Assembly (NCBI RefSeq): GCF_021134715.1
Contig: NC_060023.1
Location: forward strand, 3,100,001-3,164,000
Length of the DNA: 64,000 bases
Reading direction: 5' to 3'
Source of the DNA: Daphnia pulex
Taxonomy: Eukaryota; Arthropoda; Branchiopoda; Diplostraca; Daphniidae
In this document: piece after piece, positions 50,611 through 61,364 of the stretch
Layout: every line of letters starts with the position of its first letter
Numbering within the stretch: position 1 is the first letter of the stretch
Notes under the pieces: generated by a model
What the model was told of the DNA's origin: nothing
Databases searched by the model: none
The model's input: only the letters and a program-made list of their open reading frames with translations
Program-made: the position numbers and the translations under genes

Positions 50611-50955
50611 TCATACCATGGTTCCATTCGATTTGCTGAGATTGAACGTGGGGAATGCGATGAGCACTAACGGAATATTCGTCACTCCCAAAACCGGAAA
50701 ATATCTTTTCGCTCTTTCGGGTCTAACTGAAGAACATAAAAGTGCAAACGTGGAGATGCAAGTGAAAACTGCAACAGCGGATTGGGACAGGCGTATGGTA
50801 CGCCCGGATATCAAACATATTTAATGCAAGCCACGTTAGATCTCGCTAAAGGCGATCAAATTAGATTACTGCAAGCAGACGGAGCAATTCATGATACCAC
50901 GATTCACTATACCAGTTTCGTTGGTCAGCTACTCGAGGAAGACATCCTTCATTAA
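50611..50955 (+). pseudogene. C1q gene 5, 5'-truncated C1q exon
   Basis: Starts inside the C1q exon (MVPFDLLRLNVGNAMS) and ends with the family's EEDILH and TAA. A deletion of about 10 bases at GCGGATTGG|GACAGGCG shifts the frame mid-domain. There is no signal peptide, coiled coil or promoter. Its 3' flank, with AATAAA at 51052, matches those of genes 1 and 3, so it is a copy of that lineage. Confidence 0.85.
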
Positions 50956-53469
50956 GGTAATAGAATCAAAGCAAGAAACACTTAATTCTGAAAGGAAAAT
51001 CAGTTTCAGTACATTATGCATATGGTGAATGTTGTGTTAGACTGGATTGGAAATAAAAACGGGATAAGCAAAGGTGTCATTGTTATTTTAAATTATGACA
51101 AGTTAATTATTAGTCATGAAAATAATAATACTGTTAGTTGAACAGCACATTCCCCTTTTAGTTCGCGAAGTTTTTCTTTCTTTCTTCGAATATTGCTCAA
51201 CACCCTATTCCCTTGCTGAAAGATCGAAACACAATCGAATCGAATACACACACTTAAATAGTTGGATTGAGTGTCGAGTTTAGTCGATCATTGAAATGGG
51301 GCAAAAGCTTAAGCTAAACCAACTTAGGCTCGACAATCGTAAAAAAAAGGTTGATACACTTACTTGTGGCTTGATCTGTGATGACTCGAATTGTGATGAG
51401 TGGTGGGCCAGTGAAATCCTACGGCAAATTATTGAAAAAAAATTAATTGACAGTTTCTTAAAACATTTTAATTTCCGCTTAAAATTTTATGTTTAAAAAT
51501 GTATACAATCTTTGTTGACGCTCACGACGCAACAACAGAAGTGGTTAAAAATTGTAAATCCAAGAGATTCATTTTGTACATTAGCTAATCTAATGACAAT
51601 CAGGGATACGTATTTATCAGGACTAGACTCAATTTTTTAAGGTAGAATATTTGAAGTCAAATATTTAGACCCACTATAATTCTAAGCACAGAATTAAGAG
51701 AAAAAAAGAGCAAAATGTAGCTGATTTCATTTTTAAAAAGTCCAAATACAGTGTCTCAAGAATATCACCATAATAAGGAAAGCTAACTAGTTTGATTGGT
51801 TGCTGCCTTTGTTTGTTGAAATTCAGGAGCATAAAAGAAGCGCATCAAATAAATTCAGCTATGTCAATTTCTTCACGAACAAGTGTGACAATCAACTTGA
51901 TAAATCACAGGAAAATCAAAAGTGGACGTTTGAATACCTTCGCATAGACGTCAAGAAAAAGATAACTGGACGAACGATTCCATTGGTTGAAGATGTGATA
52001 TCAGGTGGGAGGAGAAAGACTAAGTGTCCTCGTGAATACATTCACGACATTCACCTTCACATGAATGTACACAAGGACTAAGGAAAAGGGGAGGAGACCA
52101 CTGAAACAAAAAATGTACGTTTGTTTTTCAAGGTGAAAACTACTCGCATCTGTGATATACAGATGTTGACCACTGATGGCATGGGTTCTGCAGAATTTTT
52201 AGAGTCAACGAAATTAATTCCGCGCTGATCAAAGGATCAACTCATCAGGGTTATTCATTTAACTTCGATTGTATACCAATTTCGTTGGCATTCTAATGGG
52301 GAAATGTATGCTTCCTTTCACCGACACCATTAAAAATTTAATTAAAAGCTAATTCCGGTTTCCTTGTGACTTACTGATCCTACTCTACTACTAAAATCAT
52401 TTTGAAAATGAGGCATTGTTAATGGCTTTGTAAATAATACCGCTTGTTCACCTGCCTTCCATAATACGAAAATTAAAGACATGCTACTACGTTAATACAT
52501 CACCTTTTGAACACAATCCCCTTATCTTCAATGCTCTCCATCGTCGCTTACATTCAAATATAAAAAAGAGTGAGGTTTGTTTACTAATAACTGAAAATTG
52601 AAAAAAATCATCCAATTGAAGTCGTGGTCAAGGTGTGATTTGCGCACTAACCTTGATTCTAATAATGGCGGTATTAGCAATTGGTATGCACTTTCGTCGA
52701 GGTTTGTCAATTCTCTGTCAGTGCCCAGAGTTTGAACAGTATTTCATCCGAAGTCAAGGAGCTAGGTGGTGCCAATCCGTCCTACGCGTCTGAAATGAAG
52801 AAAAAAATAATAATGAATAAATAAATTCAAACAATATGCGAAGTTTGGTTCTGAAAACCGCATTTTTTTCATTTAATTCTACATCATATAAATAAAATCT
52901 AGCACGAAGTAGCACGCTGAATAAGGAGGTCGGAAAACTACCAGAACGAGAATTTTCTTATGTTAATAATTAAAAAAAAAATGAACGAGTAACTTATCTT
53001 TAAAAAAACAAGTTTTGGGAAACGAACTCGTCGACCCTGTACATTTTTTTTTAATTTTTAATTTTGATTCAGCAAGAATCTGTACGACAAATGTGAACTG
53101 GAAATACTCAATCATGTGAAGAATAGACTAGATGATGCAATATCAAGATTTCCAGCAGTGACTTTTGTTTATCCAGATTGACTAGTTTTATGTCAGATAA
53201 CCCAAAACGGTTCAACAACAACAACAACGGCACGCACAATAACTTCCATCAATGGAAACGAACACTCAATCAAAATAGCTGAATTCCTGATTATTGAAAA
53301 ACAAGAATATCGTCTTCAGTCCACTTTGGACTCCACCTTCAGTAATTTATGTTCCCTTTAAACAGATAGGTTTCACTACAATTTATTTGACAACTAGCAA
53401 TTTTTAATTTTATTGATTTCGGTCAACTGTGTTCAATTGTTTCTTGCTTCCCTCCAACCGGGAATGAGG
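50956..53469. other. Intergenic DNA with C1q-flank remnants
   Basis: About 50956-51195 is C1q 3' flank. Near 52250-52400 there is upstream-type sequence resembling 31030-31170. An open frame at 51800-52081 (plus, 93 codons) is Lys-rich and not recognised. The minus-strand exon-like segment 51345-51425 belongs to the group described at 39408. Confidence 0.45.
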
Positions 53470-54000
53470 TTTTTGATCAAGAACGATGACAAATAATAAA
53501 ATAAATTTGCCGCTACGTTGGAACAGAAAATACGAACATCAGATTTAGAGAACCTGTTTCGACCAATAGAAACAGCCAAATTTGATGCTTATTCAACTAC
53601 TAAAGATGTTTTGAAGCACAACTTGGGCAAAGTTGTGCTCAAGTTCAGTCCCTCAAAAGTAAAGTCTGTAAGTTCAACAGCAAGAATTTCCTGTCGTATT
53701 TTGCAAATTGGATGTGGATCAGTTCACGAGTTTTCTTGAGCATAAGGCCATCAGTTAAATCAAATGAAATGTTTCCATGTCAATTTTGCATTTAAAAAAA
53801 TAAGAATAGGAGCCAACTTAAACACGCACCTTCACTGTCACCCATTAAATAATATAGGCAACCTTCAGTAAATTTGAATTTTTGATTTTCCCCTTCAATA
53901 GCCAAATTAACTGTGTGGCTGTGCGCAATCGTACAACGAAGCAAGATCTACACTATATATAAGACGACTACATCTTCGATTGCTACTATACACACGTTGA
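53470..54000 (+). promoter_or_regulatory. Orphan C1q promoter and upstream region
   Basis: Resembles the gene 3 upstream region (43100-43690) and ends in the family promoter block with TATATATAA at 53954-53962 (CACTATATATAAGACGAC). No signal peptide exon or C1q sequence follows. The family gene body has been lost or replaced. Confidence 0.6.
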
Positions 54001-55924
54001 ATGAAGGTTCTTGGATTCGGAATTTAAAAAATTCAAAAAGATGTCACTATTGTTACTTATTGATAGCAGAAATAGAAAGCCAGATATCATTTTCAAGCGT
54101 CAGAAGCAATTCACCAACAAAGAGTTTGATTCAAAAAGTGCCAGTCAGAAATTTCAATTACCCGACAAACCTCGTGCTGTAGCTTATTCGTCTTCCAAAG
54201 GAAAATCAAAGTTGTATTTTTCAAGAGTCACGACACAATCCCAAACGATCTTAAACCAATAAAAAAGAGCAAGACCTATGCTTAACCCATCCCGTGTTAG
54301 TAAATAAAAAAAGAGGTGTAAGACTCACTTTGGGATGATCTGGGACAAGTTGTGTGCTTGATGACTGGAAGGTTATGTGAGGTGAGCCAGTGATATCCTG
54401 CGATAAATAATAAAAAGGAAAACCATTTTAGTTACGTTTTATCAAGAAAATTGTAGCAGTGAACACAAACCAATATTTGATAACTATTAAAAAAAACTGA
54501 GGTGGTCCTTCGAGCACTTTTGCACGGATGTCAAAATAATGTCAACAAAAAGACTCAATTAATTGTCCAGTTGTGAATCACAACTGGACAATAATTGGAT
54601 GACAATAAATGGATTAGCTCAATGTTTTCTCGCATGCATGTAAAAATAATCGTCGAGACTATCTAAGATTTGGAATTCATATCAAACCGAGAAACAAGCC
54701 GATCGTCTTTTTAGTGGCTTCCACCTCCTATGTTCATTCTCCCGAGAGGATGAATATGACATCACTTTCTTTCAGGTTCAACAATTTTATTTCACTCAAA
54801 GCAATTTGATTGACACGCAAGTTTAGGGACAATAAACACTTAAACACGAGAGGAAATCAGGGATTAGCTCAAATCGTCGTCCACTAACGGGAGTCCTAAG
54901 CTGTCTGCCGAAGCAGCTCACACACACCCTCGAAGGCGCCATTATTAGGCCTAAAGCTACTTGTCGTAGCGAGAGGGAGGGTGGGTAAGGAAAAGTTACT
55001 CTTATCAATACGACACCTATGAAAGGGGGATCAAAGCTCCACATCTAAATTTCTGTCAAACTGAGTGAGCGGGAACATCCTACCACATTTTTGTCAAGGT
55101 ATAAAACAAGTCAGAGTCTATAGCTCTAAACAAGTGTTGAGCGAATAGCCAAGGAAACTATCAGCACAGAAAAGACAAGTCAATGTGAGTATGCCATCAA
55201 ATTGATCGAGATTATATGTTTGAAAGTGAACGGGTTTTTTCTCTCATTAGGAGAAGACAATAAAGGGTGGAGCGACGATAAAGTAAGCTAAATTATCAAA
55301 ATGTAGATGGCAGTAACGACAAGTGTGAAATAAACTATGCAATGCCAGAAAAGAAAGAATTTAACGGCATTCGATAGAGCTCGTTAGGCCGATTCGAATG
55401 GTATACGGGAAAGTTTGTGCAAATGAACGCATCCTTGAGTAAATCGACTTTAAAAGTTTTTGGTTTACCGGGCTTCTGTAGCGTCCTTGGCCGCCCCTTA
55501 GCTCACCCCTGAGCCCACTCCTCGTCCCTTGACGGATCACTCCCTTTTTTCGCGGTACCTGAGACCCTATTTTGCTAAAAAATTTTGTCCGATTGGAGAT
55601 TCCGTGCGACTCTAGGCCACTGCCTTGCCTTGTACATTAAAGCCCCTAGTCCCAAATAACCCCGGTCTCCCCTACCTATAGTTTTTGGCGACAAATTTAC
55701 CTAGTATTTTCTTAAAGTAGTATTTGGTAATAATTTTTTTCCGTTCCCGTGATTGAACTCAATTTTTGATCGAAACTCAAACTAAAAAAATTATCGATTG
55801 ATAAAATCTTTTTGAGATGAGTTATTTGAGTGCGATCAAACTTAAAAACGTTGATCGAACTCAAACTCAATTCTGCACTCAAAATATTCCGTTCCACGCC
55901 ATCTACTGATGAGAAATAGAGTTA
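54001..55924. other. Intergenic DNA
   Basis: Contains the third exon-like minus-strand segment (54335-54405) and, at 55640-55674, an outward TAGGGGAGACCGGGG terminus related to the element at 24209. No gene supported. Confidence 0.45.
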
Positions 55925-55926
55925 TA

Positions 55927-57111
55927 CAGTGGGTACCGAAAGTATCCGTACGGCTGAGAGGATCAGTAGGGAAAACGCGTTTTTCAAAACGCTCCCATTA
56001 ATTGAATTTAGCGCTCCCACTCGAATCAATTCGCGTCCAAAATCACAATTCGAACTGAATTGCTTTTTTGAAAACGCAATTCGAGTTGAATATGAATTGA
56101 TTCAAATTGCCAGAAACTCAATTCGAATCCATTCGAATGGAATTCGAATCGATTCGAATGAAATCACGAAAAAATCTAAAAATTCTTTTTTTAAATTAGG
56201 CAAGAAATATTACACAAAAACATCCATAATTTTAACTGTTTAATTAATTGCAGTAGAATATCACTTAAATCGACTGGATTTAGTGATCATTCAATTATTA
56301 TAATAGAATATTTGTTCGTTTAAAAGAACCCAAACAATACCCATCCCCTTCGTTTATCGAAACGAAGAGGTGGCACATCTAGCGGTCGAAATTGAAACTA
56401 AAAATATCCAAACTTTGCAAAAATTTTGTCAAATTTGACACGAATTCACCCAAATATTCGTGAATATTCACAATGAATATTCATGAATCTGGAAATGAAT
56501 ATTCAGGTAAATTTCCATGAATATTTACCCAAAAATATTACAATTCAAATGAATATGAATTTTGATTTTTCCAATTCGAGTTGAACTGAATATTCGAAAA
56601 ATCTCAAAAAACGCAATTCAAGTTGAATCGATTCGAATCAATTCGAATCGATTCGAATCAAAGGCAATTCGGGTGGGAGCGCTAATTGAATTCTCGGTGG
56701 AATTCGATAAACATTTTTTCAAAGGTTAATATAAGGGTAAGGTATCATGTGATTTTTTGGGGGAATTTTTCAACAACGCGATATGTGGTTTTTATCGCGT
56801 TGTGTAAGTATCCGTACGGCCGAGAGGCCTAGTAGGGAATGGGCTTACTTTGGAGGCCTATAATTCGGTAAGTACGTAATATTATAGGGTGGGAAAATTT
56901 TTCAAAAAAAGAGCTGCATTAGCTCTATGTGTGGTCATAAGATTACATTTTTTAAGTTTCATTTATTATAATCAAATCGAAAATGAAAACACGAATTATT
57001 AGTTTTCCGTTTTCTTCCCCTCGATTCCCCATCACCAGTGTTGCCATATCCCAAAATATTTACCCTTTCTCTTTCTCCCTCTTCCGTCCAAGGGAAGAAA
57101 GAAATTTTGGG
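55927..57111 (+). mobile_element. Tc1-like element end with IR/DR, copy 2, interrupted
   Basis: Starts TA|CAGTGGGTACCGAAAG like copy 1 at 23553. The direct repeats AAGTATCCGTACGG are at 55940 and 56806. Subtracting a 676-bp insertion and its 8-bp duplication leaves 182 bp, exactly the spacing in copy 1. The last about 60 bp are inverted relative to copy 1. Confidence 0.75.
56009..56684. mobile_element. hAT-type non-autonomous element nested in the Tc1-like copy
   Basis: Starts TAGCGCTCCCAC and ends GTGGGAGCGCTA, flanked by the 8-bp duplication ATTGAATT (56001-56008 and 56685-56692). TAG-start ends and an 8-bp duplication are hAT hallmarks. The interior is full of self-complementary GAATCGATTC-like words and has no transposase. 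Confidence 0.85.
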
Positions 57112-57939
57112 ATTTTTTTAAGTTGAATTTTTTCGTTACAAAAAAAAATTTCAACCGTTTTTTTACTGTGGTTTCTTCCTGTTATTGGAATTACTTTTGC
57201 CAAAGGAAATAATTTTCCGCTCAGCAGAAGTTGAGTTGAGTAATAAATCCCCAAAATTTTCCATTTTTTATTTTCTGATGCGCGTTTTTGCAATTTTATT
57301 TCATATTTCACCCATTCTTTTTTTTTATTAAAAAAATACATAAATAACGAAAAGAAAGAGAAAAATTTTCTCTTTCTCCTTCTTAACTTTTCTGTCCGAT
57401 AAAAAAATAATAATCCCGTCCATCAGAAAAATTGATTATAAGATTAAAATTTTGGTTGGTTGCATATGCATTTTCAAAAAATCTGGCAGCTCGGACGGCC
57501 CTCATTTTTTACGGCAAATAATTGTAATGAATAAGCAAATAAAGAATTAGGCTTTACCCGCAATTAATTTAAGAGTTACAAATTTAAAAAAACGGATTTT
57601 TTTGCGTTTTTTTTTTCAACGTGCGCGTGGAGTTGGAGGGTGCGCGACGCGGCGCGGGGTACAGAATTACTCATGTTACTGGGCGAAAATCGTCGACAAT
57701 GAGTTGATTTAGAACTATTATTCTCTAAGTCATTTTTCAGTAAAAATATTTTAATAAACAAAGAAAAACTAAAGAATTTTCCGAATATTGCGAACTATAA
57801 ATATCATCCCAATAACGAATTTCGCAATTTTTTCGTAATTTTAAGTGTTAAAAGAGATATGAAAGGCTATGAATTATGAAGTGCCATGTTCAATGTGATC
57901 TGAAAAACAAATACAAATAAAGACAAATGTATTATAACA
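57112..57939. other. AT-rich DNA before the MPV17L2-like gene
   Basis: No gene recognised. A short GC-rich patch (57620-57660) stands out. Part is the minus-strand gene's 3' flank. Confidence 0.5.
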
Positions 57940-59749
57940 CTAAAGCACTAGCGCTGGGACTGGAAGTTCTTTTTCAATCCGGATGTTAGCTTTATCCTGA
58001 AAATTAATAAAGGTAATTATTACTGATGTCTCAAAGAATCATCTGCATCATGTCTCATAGGTTTTAAAAACTCACGAAGTATTTGGCGTAGGAAAGGAAG
58101 ACGTTCCAACCCACAGTTACAACGTTAACGTACATCACCCGATAGACAGGCGACACGTAAAAAAAATTGATGAATTGCGCAGGTGGCCATACCGAACAGT
58201 CGGTCTGAATTAAAAGACAAATTTTTCGTTAGATTAAAAAAAAATTCTGGGAATGTGACGAATAATGGGGATCGCAATGTCAACTGGAACTGATGATGGA
58301 ATAAAAGAAATGTTAATGCGTGATAGTGGTGGAAGTGAGTAATTGTGAAATATTAAATGAAAGAATATGAAACAAATACAGAACATCGGAAATTTTCCTC
58401 GTTTTCGTTTCTGTAGAGCTGTTGAATAAGTTTTGCAACTCTCGTTAAAAATTTTTGAATATTTTAGATATACCTCTGAATGTTGAGACATGTTCTTTTG
58501 AGAACAGGTTCAAGTTGGAATCTAAACTTCCCTTTTGAAGGTAACAAATAAATTTCAACGTGCTTTTAAATAGTGAAGCAAAAAAATTCTCTAAATTTCA
58601 GCGTGTATAAAATTTAAATTCAAAATGAATTCTGCAGAATTACTTTCGTCCTGTTAGAATAAAAATGCGATCATAGTTTTGCTGTTTCACAATTCACATG
58701 CTTAAGATTAATGGCATTTAAACTTCGGATGGCCTGTTTATCAGTCATTTTTAAGAAAAGAATGAGCATTAAATGGATGGCAACCACAAAATTTTTTTGA
58801 GTTGGCTAATAGATAAAAAAAAGACAAACGTCATCCGTCTGACTATCAACTATTGATACAGTTATCGATCCTTAATGTTACGACAAACAAAAGCCTTATT
58901 TCACAATAGCACTGTAGCTATAGGCCAACATCCCCAAAACGATGGCAACCTACTGTATTGATTCTCTTCATGGATTTTTATTAATTCATAGGGTAGATTT
59001 TCTACACCTTTGCTTGATTATAGCTATGTGCAACTTTTGAAGATCAAGAGAATTCCGATCGTGATAAAAGTTACGTTCTATATCCACTTTGTTAAGCATA
59101 AAATGTGAAATACCTTATAAACCATTACGAATTTGGCTCTTAACTCATCCCACGATTGCCTAACCGTGTTTCCTTCCAGGAGACCAGCTCCCATGAAAAA
59201 GGAGACATTGTTAAATGGAGAAAAGATTGTCTGGTCGAGCAGGATCTTTTTGCCGACACTAAGGAGCGCCGCCCCTGGGATCACGCGATCCAGAAACTTG
59301 TACCAGAAGTGATGAGGAAGGCCCAAAGTTAAGCCGATGGCCATCATCCGACCTGATTCGTTTTACACACATAAAGATAAATTTGGGTTAGTTACAAAGA
59401 TTTCACATAGGCATTCCTTATAGCTGACTATCGTGTCACCTGATCGTTTCCAGTCATATGGCTCTGCATTTGTTTTCTTGTGACCACCTTTCTTGGAGTG
59501 TTCAATAGTCTGTTGAATAAGATCTCCGGCCGATAAAAGTAGACCTGAATAACAAAATATTCGACATCAATTCCAAAGACTCTCTTTTTTGCCTAACATC
59601 TCTGTGATGCCATTCACATTGTACTTAGTGTAGCCGAAAAAATATATTAGATTAAAATGTTGTTTTCAGATCTTACCACCGCTTAGAGTGTTGGTTACCC
59701 ATAGATAACGACCAAATAAAATCCCTTTCAGTTTTGATATAACGGCCAT
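57940..59749 (-). CDS. MPV17L2: MPV17-like protein 2 (Mpv17/PMP22 family), five exons
   Basis: Mpv17/PMP22-family membrane protein. The MPV17L2 branch acts at the mitochondrial inner membrane and is tied to mitoribosome assembly in mammals (family knowledge). Exons in transcript order: 59749-59677, 59544-59440, 59352-59114, 58204-58076 and 57996-57940. They join in frame to 200 residues, near the usual length of about 200. The start gives MAVISKLKGILFGRYLWVTN, matching the family's N-terminal VTNTL block; an upstream ATG in another frame was rejected. Further matches are GDLIQQTIE, GLPHHFWYKFLDR, KKILLDQTIFSP, GAGLLEGNTV, the ELRAKF helix, then VWPPAQFINFFYVSPVYRVM and GWNVFLSYAKYF. Several hydrophobic segments fit four membrane spans. 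The last exon adds a short tail. It is the only complete gene between the C1q cluster and the second DDR copy. Confidence 0.93.
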
Positions 59750-60583
59750 TTGTCGGTTTGGTGACTTTGTTCATCACGCGTCGAGGGTTTTTTTAAGAAG
59801 GAAGGGTATACCTTATTGCTTAGCTGAAAATGTTGTGCGTGGGACTGAGCAATCGATCGCTCTTTATATATCCGCGTCTGGCGTTTGGTATTCCGCCTGG
59901 TCTGACACGCAATCTGTGGACGTTTTATTTGTTGACTGATAAGACCATTTTTTTTTATCGTACCACCAAAAAAATAAGTCCACTGACGAGATCAAATAAT
60001 CGCTGTTGTTTCAAAAGCATATTTAATCACGCCATTTTTCATATCGGTGCGAGTCTACTTGAGTCCAATATATACTTTACGAGCTAAAAATTTACTTTTA
60101 CGGAACAGTAATCCAGTAAATATTTGAAAAAGTTTTTACGTTTGAATTTTCATTAATTGGAATTAGCCTAATAACCGAATAAAACGATAACGATCCATTT
60201 CTAAAATGTTTCGACAAGGTCCGTGTAAAGCGATACAAAGATCGATTTTTTTAAATGATACGAATTAATATGCCAAGTGATATGCGTTAATGCGTACAAT
60301 TGAATTTGCTATTGCACGTACTGGTATATAACCTAATATCAATATTTTGCTAATTTTTTTCTTCGCTGTTGATGATTTTGTCTCCCTTCCGCATATATCG
60401 TTTCAAACGTGTTGTTTTGAAACAGTTGAAACTTGAAAGTATCGCTTTTATTTTGTTTGATTCTAAACAAAAATGTTTTGGGATAAATTTCAAATTTGTC
60501 AGTAAATGATTTTGTCATTAAATAAAATCGATCGTCGAATAAAATTTATAATCGATAATCGATATCAAATTGTTTTCCAACTT
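59750..60583. other. 5' flank of the MPV17L2-like gene
   Basis: Contains the likely promoter of the minus-strand gene. No clear TATA box. A plus-strand open frame at 59830-60087 has no recognised motif. Confidence 0.5.
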
Positions 60584-60917
60584 GGGGCACGGTGCACATA
60601 CTACGTAGTAGAGTTTTTGCATTTCGAGCCCCTCGTCCCTCCCCCCCTGTATTAGATTGAAGTACTAAACCCCCCCCCCCCTATAATTTATTTAAACAAG
60701 AGCAGCAATGCATTGCCAAATTATACGAAATTGTCACCAAATTTCCTTTTTTTTTCTAAATTAATGTATTTTTTAAATTCTTTTTATGTTAGATTGATTT
60801 TTTTTATTTACTACGTATCAATCCCTCGGACTCCCCCCCTCCCCACGTAGTACTTTGAAGTGATTAGGCTGACCCCCTCCCTCTCCTAGCTCTACTACGT
60901 AGTATGTGAACGTCCCC
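60584..60917. mobile_element. MITE with CACATACTACGTAGTAGAG terminal inverted repeats
   Basis: The palindromic CATACTACGTAGTA lies at both ends within inverted repeats of about 28-30 bp that start GGGG. Inside are a run of 12 C (60670-60681) and pyrimidine-rich stretches. No coding. Confidence 0.75.
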
Positions 60918-61364
60918 TTGTTGCAAATTAGAGCCAATACAGTTGATGCATACTATATGTTGATGAAATGCCACAAATATTCTATACCCAAATTGGTTTG
61001 CGTGTAACACAACAAATGTTTACCATTCAGAAACAGAAACAACAACATATTTATTGTATACAATTTTCAGAACGAATTATTAATTAAAAGAATATTTTAT
61101 TACAGTATAGTTTTTGCCCTCACGGTAGAAATGTGTTTTGTCTATAATACAAAACAAATATAAATAGGGTTCCATATAGACCAACACCTGAGTATCAAGA
61201 CCTTATAGACAAATTTATTGCGTCTCAATTATTTGGGAATACCAACATAGTTCGTGTTCAAAGTCGATAGCGTCACTGCGTTTATAATTGACAAGAAGCA
61301 AATCTTGTTATTCGACTATGGCAACGGTTTAAATCAAATATCAGTCTTATCAGACTATCTCGTC
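60918..61364. other. Intergenic DNA next to the inverted arm
   Basis: AT-rich, no feature recognised. Homology to the left arm begins at 61365. Confidence 0.55.

Noticed and set aside
51800..52081. Lys-rich plus-strand open frame of 93 codons
   Set aside because: Not recognised and no promoter or splice partner. Kept only as a remark in the intergenic entry.
54823..55044. Minus-strand open frame of 73 codons
   Set aside because: No motif. Lies in repeat-like DNA and has no conserved counterpart in the window.
59830..60087. Plus-strand open frame of 85 codons next to MPV17L2
   Set aside because: Sits in the 5' flank of a well-supported minus-strand gene and has no recognisable features.
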